NCBI RefSeq assembly: GCF_015832195.1
Contig: NC_052026.1
Coordinates: 19,625,013 to 19,689,012 of the forward strand
Source of the DNA: Motacilla alba alba
Lineage: Eukaryota; Chordata; Aves; Passeriformes; Motacillidae
Reading direction: 5' to 3'
DNA: 64,000 nt
Shown: positions 56,901 to 64,000 of the stretch, one piece after another
How positions within the stretch are numbered: the stretch's first letter is position 1
Layout of the letters: each line of letters starts with the position of its first letter
Notes under the pieces: model-generated
The model's database searches: none
Seen by the model: the letters and a program-made list of their open reading frames with translations, nothing else
What the model was told of the DNA's origin: nothing
Position numbers and translations under genes: made by a program

Positions 56901-59900
56901 GCAAAACACTCAGAGCAGCAAAATAAGGGTCAGCACAACGTGTTCAGTGGATTGAACTTGTACCTGTGCTGCAGAAATCCTTCTCACGCATCAGGTTTTC
57001 TGCTGCCACTGCAAACTTTTGTGTCTGTGGCCTGCAGAGAGCAGCCCCCCTTGGGTACTGAGGGTCAGGGTTTGCTCAGGTGTGAGCCACTCCTGGACAG
57101 AGGAATTCGGCCATAAAATTCACAAACAGAGGCAAACCCACCTTGCCACAGACTGGGAGATAATAACATGGCTTTCCTTATGGTCAGAAACTCTTTGAAG
57201 CAACACTCCCAGTGTCTACAGGGCTCTTTGCCTCCTCCAAACTGCATTTTTAGGAGTGCTTTTCTATTTGCTGGTTCGATTTATAGGCTTTTAAAACAGG
57301 CACTGATCAGACAAAAAAATCTTCTAAAAAGTCCTCTGTGCCACAGACAGCATTGCATAACTCACTCAACTGGCAAAGGAGCTCAGAGCCCCCCTCCTCC
57401 CCCTGGGGACACGTGAGCTTCACCTCAGATTAAAGCCAAATTATGAAAGAACAATCCAAGCAAATAATGCATTTCAGCACACACACACTTGAGGAGCAAT
57501 CCATGCCTTGGATCCACCAAGCACTGCTCAGGTTGGCTGCTGCAGCTGCAGGAGGAATTCATTAAAACAACCCCAAAAAGCAGAACTTACAGCCCTCTCT
57601 GACTCGTGCCCAGGAACTGTTTGGAGGCATAAACAGGAGCGTGGGTAGCATCAATTGCCCAGTATAAAAAGAATGGCTGCTGGCTGGCCTGCTGCTTGCT
57701 AATAAAATCCAGAGCTTCCTGTAAACAACAATAAAAACGAATTTATCCTCTGCCGTCAAAATTTCTCCAAAAAAAAGAGCAGAAAGTCACCTTGGCTTAG
57801 AAGCCAGCACTAAAATAGTACCTGCAGGTAGAGCTGAGTCAAGTTGGCTTCACCTGTCTTCAGATCAATTTTGAAGTCTTCATAGTATCTTAAGATAAAA
57901 GGAATCAGAGAGGGAAAAAATCAATCCTAAGGAATGAACATCAGAAAAAGGATTTTCCCCCCTTTTATGGATTTGCTCCCCTGTGTAAGGAGGTGACAAA
58001 CAAGTCACAGTTAACACTCAGCAAACGCTCTTCAGATATTAAAAATATGTCACCATAATTGTTCTTATGGGAGAAAGTGGTGACAGAGCTTGACGCAAAT
58101 TAATGACTTCAAGTTTTGGACAAACCTGAGGGACTGGCCTTTTGCTGTAGGGGGCAAAATGCTTTAAAATCTCCTGGTGATTCATAAAGAGCCAGCTGAA
58201 ATGGGAATAAAATTTCAGAAATACACAGCAACTTTCAGTGAGACAGAGAAATGCTGGAAGCAGAACCTGGGCTGCTTTGGAAAGATTATTTTAGAGGGAT
58301 CTCCAGCCAGCAGTAAAGCAGAGAAGGGCCTGGGGAAGCGCTCAGGGGAGTAACAGCAGTGAAATGATACAACACCAGAGTGAAAAATGAATGGACAAGA
58401 AGGGCCCAGACTGCAGACTGGGAGCAGGGAATGGAGCTGTGCAAACACACAAAATGTTATTCCAAACAGGAAGAGAAGGAACAAAGAGGCCTTTCAGTAC
58501 AGAATGGGAGCAGCTTCCAAGAGTGGAAGCCTTCAGGGTGCCAGGGATGAGCAAACAGCTCTGGGAGGGCAGCTCCACATCCCTGCACCGTGCACATGAC
58601 ACTTCCAGGCTGGTCATGGTGTTGGACCTTCATTAACCACAGAACCACGGGATCCCAGACTGGTGGGGCTTGGAAGGACCCCAAAGCCCACCCAGGTGTG
58701 TGATGGCAGCAGGGAGAGCCCAGAGAAGCCCAGGGGCAGGTGAGGAGCTGAGTTACCTGCCAACCATCTCCCAGTCCCTGTAGACAGGGATGTTGGGGCG
58801 CTCTGTGCTGTTGTAGGGCCCAAAGTGGCAGTTTGGGGACCCAAACCACTCATCAAAGCCGTGCCTCAGGGGGTGGAACTGGGGCCGGTGCCCCAAGTGC
58901 CTGGCAACAAAAACAGCAGGGCAGAGTCAAAATTCCACTGCAGAGAAGCCACCCCTCAGCTCATCAGAACAGCATGCAAGAACACAGTCTCTGCCTAAGA
59001 AATCAAAACTCAAAGCATTTCAATCACATCAATGACTCCAGAGCAGCGTCTTGAGCTCTCTCACACTTGTTGCAAGCACAGCCATGCAGACTCACCCCAG
59101 TGCTCACTTATATTCCATTTTATTTACTCTCCAATCACTGTTTTCCATTTTTTCCTTCCACTGGTGTCTTCTCCCATGCTGTCTGATGATCAGCACTGAT
59201 GGACTACACTGCCCCAAACCACTGCAGAGATGCACATAATGTTTCACTTAAGGATTCTGATCTATGACAAGTCCCTTTTATGCCACTGAGCTGTAAAAAC
59301 ACAAGGCAGAGCTCATGAAATGCACCATTCCATCCTCATCCCCCTTATGGAGCATTCATGCTGCCAAAATGCTACAAAGAGACCTGAATGGAAATGAAAT
59401 GAGGTTTTTGTGTGCACATGTGGACATAAAACACATTTAGCTACTCTTGATGACAGCTCCTCTCTACTGTGCAGCTTGAAAATCCTCCATCCTTAACTTC
59501 CAGATGAAGCTCCTCTCTAGTCTCCAGGTTTTGTACTGCAGATTCTACATTTCCTGCATTTATAGCACCTGGAAGACAGGATTCCCATGCTCCCTGTCTC
59601 TGAAGGGGATCTTGGTAGGTCAGTGTTTATTTAACCATTCCATCTTCCCCTCACGAGCCTGGATCTGCCCCCTGTCCACTTTGTGCATCCCCCTCTGCAC
59701 CTTCTGAGCATAAAGGGCATAAAATGCCTTCCCTGGAGTAAAATGATCCCTGGAGTTACTCTGAGCTGCTCCAAAGTGAGTTATTACAGGAAGAATCCTC
59801 ATTTCACTCTGATTACAGCTTGGTGATGTAACTGCCACTGCAGGTCTGACCTGCAGGATTCCACCCTTTCCCCTTTTGTAGATGTGGGAACACAAAGTTA

Positions 59901-62900
59901 TTCCTGGCTGTTCCTACAACAGGGCAGATTGAAAAATATCTTATTCTACAAAAGCCCTAAAAGAACTTACAGAGACATTAAACAGTGACTGAGATCCAGA
60001 TCACTCTCTGCATATTACAGCTCAAAAAAACTGAGATTTAATGAAACACAACAAATTCCACACTGGTCGTGGAAAATACTTTGAACTTGCAAACTTATAA
60101 TGAAGCCATGGAATTTACTGTCACAGGACACCCTGAAGAGATTTTAGAAGGGATGATGAAACAATAAGAACATTTTCTGCTGGAAAACCTCTGTGAGGCC
60201 AGGATGAGACTCCAGTTTTACCCTGCATTTCTTCACATCTTTCCAGGGTATCACTCCCAGCCCTGTCCAGGAGAAGTTTCTGGATGCACAATAATGCCCT
60301 GCACATTCCTGCTTAGTCCTATTCCTGCTAACAGCTGCAGGTCCTTCCAGATTTGCCTTTTTTCCCAAGGAACTGGCACCAATCTGCATTTGCCTTGTTT
60401 ATTCCTTTCCCCTGGGTGTATGAATTTCCATTTATTAGCACTGAACTGCAGCTGATTGCACCCAGCCCACTGAGCGGATCCCTCAGGGCCACTCTCCTGC
60501 CTGGATTTGTGCTGATAAATAATTCACTGTCTTAGGGTGCTTTGCTTTCTTCCCAATTCCAGCAGGTGAATCCAACCACAATTCAAACTCACCCCTCTCT
60601 AACTTATTAATGAAACTGATAAAGAAATTCCTGTTCCTTTCCACAGGAATTCAGCTCACCAATAAAGTCCCAAAATGCAGCAAGAGTCGAAGATAAAAAC
60701 CACGGAGGTGCTCAAGGCAAATTCCAACAGAATATCCTGGTGTTTTCTGATTAAATAAGTGGTGTGAGGTGTGGATAAAAGCCCAGAGTTGAGGAGTTTA
60801 TAAATACAAATACACACACAAAACCTCATCAACTCTTTGTATGAAGACATATGTAAGTACTCGTAATGGGAACACTCAGGAATTGATCCCAGCAGGGGGA
60901 AGATCCATCCCACTTTCCAAAGTTGGACATTTGAGCTTCAAAACATTTTTTTTCCCCTGTAATTCTGTTTTTATTGCTTCTCCTTCCCAACACACACAGA
61001 GTGAAATCTCAAAGCAAGAGACCTCCGAATAAATTTACCATTTGCCAATGATCTTATTGGTGTAACCAGCTTTCTTCAGGAGCTCTGGAAGCAGTAATTC
61101 AGAATCTGGGATTCCTCCTACTATGTCCTGCGGTGTGTATGCTGTGGAAAACAAATCACAAACACCTTCCTGACTCTCCAAAACATTACAGCACACAGCT
61201 CACGTACTGGATCAGAAAGAGACTCGTTTGGAGGCCCAGCAATGCCATTCCTTGGAATTCCTCCCACGGGATGGAGAGAATAAACCGATCCAGGGAGACC
61301 AAAGGGAGATTTCCACCCACTTGTGTACGAGGACAAATAATAAAGGGAGCTGCCACCCCAGAGTGGAGGTGAGACCCTTGAAAGGGAGATGTCACAGAAA
61401 ACCAGGTGTTTCAGGGGTGGTCTTTATGCTGTAAATTTGCTCTGTGTTTTCTAAAATGAAGGCAGCCTTTTCCTAACTCAAATAACCAGGGGATGATCTG
61501 ATATATTATAGGTTGGACTCGATGATCCCAAAGGTCTTTTCCAACCTAATTCATTCTGTGATTCTGAAAGAAATGAAGAGAGCCTCTCATCCCTGAGGCT
61601 CCAGGTGAGACTGTGCTCAGGGAATCGACCCCCGGCTGCTGCTTCCTGCCCAGCCATGCCCCAGCACGTGGCATTTGTCCCTCTGGACCCTAACCAACCC
61701 AGGGATCTTCCCTGGCAGCACCAGAGGCACGAGGGGTGGAAACCTGCTCTAAAACTGGGTGGAAATCTGCCTGCTGAATCAACCTGTGAGCAGCCACTCA
61801 CTCTCCCCTGTGGGTTTTACACTCCCAGCTGATTTTCCTTCAGCAGACCCCAATTTCCCTGCCCAGAGGAAACATTCCTCAGCCAGCAGAAACAAACGGA
61901 TCAAGCAGCCTGGTTTATCCTCCTCATTTGAGGAGGTTTCCTGCTTGATGAGGAGGAAGCAAGAAAATTCACACTTATTACCAGCACTTAACAGGCTTTG
62001 GTGGCCCTCTGGAACATCCATGGGGAAGGTACCCCGTGTCCAAACAGAAACTTCCTACAAGGCCCAGAGGGAAATCAGGAGAGGGAGGGAGGGAGGTCAG
62101 CAATGAGGCTCCTACCGTTCCTGGCGTGTCCATTGGTGGTGTAAAAGCCATTCCTGACCGGGAGCCGGCCCGTCAGCAGTGCTGCCCTTGCTGCAAACAA
62201 CACAAACATTTCTTTATAGCCATTCCCTGCTTAATATTCAGGTTATTGGAGGAGGAGGAGGCCAGCACACTGACTGGAGTGTGTCAGCGTCCTCTCGTCA
62301 CAGCCAGCCACTAAATCACTCACACTCTCCCAGTTCTGAATCCCTTCTGATGCATCATCTGAGTTATTCCAGCTGAAATTTGGCCCCTTTATTAAATTAG
62401 CCACACTGAAGAGTCATTCCCTTGAATAGCCAATGGAGCAACCCTCAGAGCTCAGTTATATATATATATATTTATTATGGATTTAAGAGGAAATCCTAGC
62501 ACAAACTGATTAGATGCTCAAGGCTAAGCTTTCGAGCTTGACTGAACAAAAATCATGAAATACAAAGAAAGAGCTGTCCAGCTTTGACAATAAAAGTCAA
62601 GTCCTGACTGCAGGGGATATTTAAACAGATGTTTAACTTCAAGCATAGGCAGTGCCACCACTGGCTTAGCAGGATTTCAGCATATTTTAAATGCCTTTTC
62701 TGAGCAAGGACATCATCAACACACTGGCAAGTGCTATCCTAAATGAGAGCCCAAACCAAAAGCCCCTGTTCTTCATTTTTGCTTCAGTTCTTGGCAGTTA
62801 ATCAGGTTTGAGGAAAAAAAGAAAACAACAAAAAAAAAGAAACCACCTCACAGAAAAAACAACAAGGAGAAAAATATCTGCCTCTCCCAGACCCAAACGT

Positions 62901-63489
62901 TCCTTTTATCTCTTGTCCCTGTCCCAGGAGTGTTGTAAGACACCAGGGTCAAAAGCAGGACACAAACTGCTGCCTTCCCTTGCAGGAAAGTCTCACCAGA
63001 GCCTACAGAATCAGACCAAATATGTCCAGCAACAGATCTGATCCTGCTTTGTTTAACCCAAAATGAGAAAGACGAAAAAAATGCAATGGCTGGGGCTGGA
63101 GTGCTGAACTGCAATGGTACAAAAATCCTTTAGCTGCACTGATCACCGAGGCAGCGCTTTGTAGGAACTGAGAGCTGTCGGGTTTCCAATCCAAACAGAA
63201 ACAAGAAGGGAGCAAAATGCAAGATCAAAGCAGCAAATCCGATCTCCGGCCTGAGGGCAGGCCCTGCTCTGGTTGTTAGCCCATGTCAGAGGCTGGCAGA
63301 CACCCCAAACTCCTCAGAGGGAGATGTTTCCCATGCTTACGTGGTTCCAACTGCAGTGTACTCACAGGGAGAGCAGAGGGGGCTGGCAGTGTAAAAATCC
63401 AGGAAAAGCATCCCTTCTGCAGCCATCTGGTCTAGGTTAGGGGTTTCCTTGGAAGGCTCTCCGAAAGCTCCCAAATCCCCCCAGCCCAT
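26824..63489 (-). CDS. GALNS: GALNS, N-acetylgalactosamine-6-sulfatase (exons 2-14; exon 1 outside window)
   Basis: This lysosomal sulfatase removes 6-sulfate from galactose in keratan sulfate and N-acetylgalactosamine in chondroitin sulfate; loss causes mucopolysaccharidosis IVA in humans. Exons 2-14 (complement): 63366-63489, 62116-62190, 61039-61141, 58757-58900, 57822-57888, 57591-57718, 56744-56883, 55495-55598, 49413-49549, 46871-46973, 39021-39142, 30174-30291, 26824-26910. Phases join into 483 codons plus stop; with about 40 residues from exon 1 this matches human (522 aa) plus one. The sulfatase signature [12 protein letters not shown] spans exons 2-3 and its Cys is the one converted to formylglycine. 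Other catalytic blocks are [27 protein letters not shown] and [10 protein letters not shown]. Disulfide cysteines near the C-terminus are kept. The signal peptide and first metal-binding aspartates are in exon 1, beyond 64000. Confidence 0.97.
28389..28700 (-). mobile_element. CR1 fragment in GALNS intron 13
   Basis: Begins GGAATCCTGCAGTGTCTGGG and runs through CCATGGCAGGGACAACTTCC, CACAGCTGCTCTGGGCACCT and CAGGGAACAATTCCTCATTC. Confidence 0.8.
29385..29460. repeat. Short direct repeat
   Basis: GATTTTGCCTGTTACTATTTTGT occurs twice about 55 bp apart, with a third related copy (GATTTTGTCTGTAAGG) between them. Confidence 0.8.
29735..29985 (+). mobile_element. CR1 fragment in GALNS intron 13
   Basis: Reads GGGATGGATGGGATATTGGG, CAGAGCAGCTGGGGCTGCCC, then GGCACTGGATGAGCTCTGAG and a 3' end with GGATTCCATGATTCC. 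Opposite in orientation to most copies in the window. Confidence 0.82.
30174..30291 (-). CDS. GALNS: GALNS exon 13
   Basis: 118 nt encode [39 protein letters not shown], with donor GTGAGT. The Cys of LNVC is the partner in the C-terminal disulfide network. Confidence 0.95.
31625..31960 (-). mobile_element. CR1 fragment in GALNS intron 12
   Basis: CAATCCTGGAATGGTTTGGG, CCATGGGCAGGGACATCTTC, CCAGTTGCTCTGGGCACCCT and CCCAATATCCCATCCATCCC follow the usual order. Two CCATGGGGGTTGG-like units trail it. Confidence 0.8.
33000..33110 (+). mobile_element. Short CR1 3' fragment
   Basis: AGGCTGGACAGGGCTTGGAG is followed by CCCCTTCCAATCCACACC and ATTCCAGGATTCC. Confidence 0.65.
35085..35145. repeat. AT-rich low-complexity tract
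   Basis: Runs of TATATATTTATATATC and AAATATAAATATTTTATATA; no gene content. Confidence 0.85.
35600..35900 (+). mobile_element. CR1 fragment in GALNS intron 12
   Basis: Runs from GGGGCTCCAGGAGAGCTGCA through GGCAGGGATGGATGGGATAT, CAGAGCAGCTGGGGCTGCCC to GGCACTGGATGAGCTTCC. One of the longer plus-oriented copies. Confidence 0.82.
36342..36460 (-). mobile_element. Short CR1 3' fragment
   Basis: CAATCACGGAATGGTTTGGG and CTCATCTAGTTCCAACCCCC mark the reverse-complemented CR1 terminus. Confidence 0.7.
37585..37870 (-). mobile_element. CR1 fragment in GALNS intron 12
   Basis: AGAATCATGGGATCCTGGAA, CCATGGCAGGGACACCTTCC, CCCAGCTGCTCTGGGCACCA and CCCAGTATCCCATTTGTCCC occur in CR1 order. Confidence 0.82.
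39021..39142 (-). CDS. GALNS: GALNS exon 12
   Basis: 122 nt encode [40 protein letters not shown] plus AG. The human sequon Asn423 (NVS) is SVA here, so that glycosylation site is absent. Confidence 0.95.
42338..42735. repeat. Minisatellite, 19-20-bp unit, about 20 copies, in GALNS intron 11
   Basis: Units of GATGATGGGCATCCCCGAG and GATGATGGGCAGCCCCTGG type alternate along the array, with occasional CCTTTAGGGATGGGC variants. ATG appears in every unit on this strand, so open frames through it are meaningless. Confidence 0.92.
46548..46780 (-). mobile_element. Older CR1 fragment in GALNS intron 11
   Basis: AGGATCACAGAATTATTTAGG, AAGATCATCAAGTCCAACTG, CCCCAAGTGCCACATCCATA and GGGACTCCACCACCTCCCTG match the same subfamily as the copy in APRT intron 2. 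It ends about 90 bp from exon 11. Confidence 0.78.
46871..46973 (-). CDS. GALNS: GALNS exon 11
   Basis: 103 nt encode [20 protein letters not shown] and [14 protein letters not shown], ending in phase 0 at GTAATG. Confidence 0.95.
46974..49412 (-). other. GALNS: GALNS intron 10
   Basis: No exon seen. Contains a two-copy 29-bp repeat (GGAGCTGGCAGTGCCACA... at 47362-47420), a 32-bp repeat (CACCAGGAACAAAGGGGAAA at 48020-48110) and A-rich runs at 48519-48562. Confidence 0.7.
48020..48110. repeat. 32-bp tandem repeat in GALNS intron 10
   Basis: CACCAGGAACAAAGGGGAAA plus CAACTTTGT occurs twice in full, with a third partial copy (CCCCAGGAAAAAGGGGAA). Confidence 0.85.
49413..49549 (-). CDS. GALNS: GALNS exon 10
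   Basis: 137 nt encode [40 protein letters not shown] and GKLID plus AG. It forms part of the second domain. Confidence 0.96.
50990..51115 (+). mobile_element. Diverged CR1 fragment
   Basis: Contains TGGCTGCCCCAGCTCTGGAA and GTGCTCAAGGCCAGCTTGGATGG, a shortened version of the common CR1 block. Confidence 0.6.
51380..51692. repeat. Compound minisatellite with 50-bp and 40-bp units
   Basis: Nearly three 50-bp units (core CCCTCCCTGCACAGGGACAC, GGCCAGGGTCCCTCTGAG) are followed by about four 40-bp units (CCCTGTCCCTGCACAGGGAC, ACAACTGAGGTCCCCCTGAG). The 40-mer equals the 50-mer less about 10 bp, plus substitutions. Each unit holds a CCCTGCACAGGG inverted repeat. Confidence 0.92.
53340..53660 (-). 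mobile_element. CR1 fragment in GALNS intron 9
   Basis: GGAATCACGGAATGGTTTGG, CCATGGGCAGGGACACCTTC, CACAGCTGCTCTGGGCACCT and CAGGGAGGAATCCCTTCCC occur in order, followed by a tail resembling AAAAGTCCCTTTCCC of CR1. Confidence 0.85.
55495..55598 (-). CDS. GALNS: GALNS exon 9
   Basis: 104 nt encode [20 protein letters not shown] and [15 protein letters not shown], including the active-site Lys of CGKQ. Acceptor CCCTAG, donor GTGAGT. Confidence 0.96.
55599..56743 (-). other. GALNS: GALNS intron 8
   Basis: 1.1 kb with no recognisable repeat or exon. Confidence 0.65.
56744..56883 (-). CDS. GALNS: GALNS exon 8 (metal-binding Asp-Asn)
   Basis: 140 nt encode [40 protein letters not shown] and ISAPKQ. 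Asp and Asn of TSDNG are calcium ligands (human 288-289). The first codon, split with exon 7, is CTG (Leu) where human has Arg. Confidence 0.96.
57591..57718 (-). CDS. GALNS: GALNS exon 7
   Basis: 128 nt encode [40 protein letters not shown] and RG plus CT. It is three bases longer than the human exon as I recall it, adding one residue in the SKQQASQQ stretch. The His of DATHAPVY is an active-site residue. Intron 6 just before it is only 103 bp. Confidence 0.95.
57822..57888 (-). CDS. GALNS: GALNS exon 6
   Basis: 67 nt encode [20 protein letters not shown] and LQ. ANLT is the conserved N-glycosylation site equivalent to human Asn204. The acceptor is CTTAAG, weaker than the others. Confidence 0.95.
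58757..58900 (-). CDS. GALNS: GALNS exon 5
   Basis: 144 nt encode [40 protein letters not shown] and RDWEMVG. It carries the catalytic His of GKWHLGH. NST is an N-glycosylation sequon where I recall human having DNK. Confidence 0.96.
61039..61141 (-). CDS. GALNS: GALNS exon 4
   Basis: 103 nt encode [20 protein letters not shown] and [14 protein letters not shown] plus two bases of Trp. It carries the active-site Tyr of AYTPQ and the Lys of GKWH. Donor GTAAAT. Confidence 0.95.
61495..61570 (+). mobile_element. CR1 3' terminus
   Basis: GGTTGGACTCGATGATCCCA, AAGGTCTTTTCCAACC and ATTCTGTGATTCTGAAAG show the classical CR1 end with its ATTCTGTGATTCT octamer repeat. It fixes the orientation used for the other copies. 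Confidence 0.88.
62116..62190 (-). CDS. GALNS: GALNS exon 3
   Basis: 75 nt: the Ser of CSPSR is completed across the junction, then [19 protein letters not shown] and GHARN. Too short to stand out as an open frame. Confidence 0.95.
62456..62474. repeat. TA dinucleotide microsatellite
   Basis: A short TATATATATATATAT run in GALNS intron 2. Confidence 0.9.
63366..63489 (-). CDS. GALNS: GALNS exon 2 (formylglycine cysteine)
   Basis: 124 nt starting [20 protein letters not shown] and ending PLCSP plus one base. The Cys codon TGC at 63373-63375 is the residue oxidised to formylglycine. The first Met here is internal to the protein, not a start. Acceptor TTTTACAG, donor GTGAGT. Confidence 0.95.
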
Positions 63490-64000
63490 CTGTAAAAGGA
63501 ACACACCAGAAGATGTCAAACTCCCTTTCCACAACCCCATTTTTGGGCCCACATAACACTTTCAGTGTACCCCTTCATTTAGGAAGTTTTACAGTGCTCA
63601 TCTCCCTACTCAGCACCTCACAAATGTGCCAGCAATGATCTCTGCCAGCCCATGGAACAGGAACTCTCACACTTTCCCCTGGTGGGTGGGAAATTGAGGC
63701 ACGCAGGATTAAATGATTTACTAACAGGGATTAAAGCACTTGCAAGAAGCCCAGTGTCTTCACTGTTACTCAGAGCCTGAGGCACACCCAGAGCAAAGAG
63801 GAAGAGGAAGTTACATGCGGTTTACTCGGGGTTGTGCAGCTGCCACGTCCGAGCCCTCAGTGCCTGCCCTGCTGTCTGTGCTGGAGGCCAGGATTCCACC
63901 TCAGCCTCTGGATCTGTCCCTCTGCAGGACTGCAAACACCAGGAAAAGGCCTGAACGCCAAAGCAGCACTGCAGGAAAAGCAAGGAAGCGTTTTAAAAGC
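63490..64000 (-). other. GALNS: Part of GALNS intron 1
   Basis: Upstream of the exon 2 acceptor; no sequence like the NILLLLMDD motif of exon 1 is present on the minus strand. Exon 1 and the promoter must lie past 64000. Confidence 0.75.

Larger units (their letters stand above)
56884..58756 (-). other. GALNS: GALNS introns 5-7
   Basis: Introns of 707, 103 and 868 bp flank exons 7 and 6. A short CR1 terminus lies at about 58638-58700 (AGAACCACGGGATCCCAGAC, TTGGAAGGACCCCAAAGCCC). Nothing else stands out. Confidence 0.65.
58901..63365 (-). other. GALNS: GALNS introns 2-4
   Basis: Mostly AT-rich, repeat-poor DNA. Features are a CR1 3' end at 61495-61570, a TA microsatellite at about 62456-62474 and A-rich runs near 62814-62865. 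No exon is seen apart from those listed. Confidence 0.65.

Noticed and set aside
60200..60600. Possible ancient repeat or conserved element in GALNS intron 4
   Set aside because: Reads like unique sequence with no motif I can name; without an alignment it cannot be supported.

Overview
This is nuclear DNA from a vertebrate, almost certainly a bird and plausibly a passerine. The genes are split by short exons with GT-AG introns, the promoters sit in CpG-rich DNA, and the dispersed repeats are almost all 3'-end fragments of CR1 LINEs, the dominant avian retrotransposon. The gene order PIEZO1(-), CDT1(+), APRT(-), GALNS(-) matches human 16q24.3 as I know it. All four genes were identified by translating exons and checking that splice phases join.

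Layout. 1-5741: 5' end of PIEZO1 on the minus strand, with coding exons 1 and 2 separated by a 5.5-kb, very GC-rich intron; the rest of the gene runs off the left edge. 5742-8108: head-to-head spacer between PIEZO1 and CDT1, with a TATA-like palindrome on the PIEZO1 side, two minisatellites in the middle, and an E2F site plus E-box on the CDT1 side. 8109-11794: complete CDT1 in ten exons (619 aa). 11795-14778: convergent 3' regions of CDT1 and APRT. 14779-17868: complete APRT in five exons (179 aa, minus strand). 17869-26823: APRT CpG promoter, two long minisatellites and a repeat-rich intergenic stretch that also holds the GALNS 3' UTR. 26824-63489: GALNS exons 14 down to 2 on the minus strand (483 codons); exon 1, with the signal peptide and first metal-binding aspartates, lies beyond the right edge. 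63490-64000: part of GALNS intron 1.

The genes do not form a pathway. CDT1 licenses replication origins, APRT salvages adenine, GALNS is a lysosomal sulfatase and PIEZO1 a mechanosensitive channel. They are neighbours through ancient conserved synteny.

I found no novel multi-gene system, CRISPR array, tRNA or rRNA gene, or intact mobile element. The points worth a second look are: a GC splice donor in APRT intron 3; an apparent swap of N-glycosylation sites and an Arg-to-Leu change in GALNS; a perfect 76-bp duplication flanking the APRT 5' end; several minisatellites, including a compound 50/40-bp array; a hexanucleotide repeat in the CDT1 leader; and an internal promoter-like cluster in PIEZO1 intron 1. 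Comparisons with human proteins rest on memory, not on an alignment run here.
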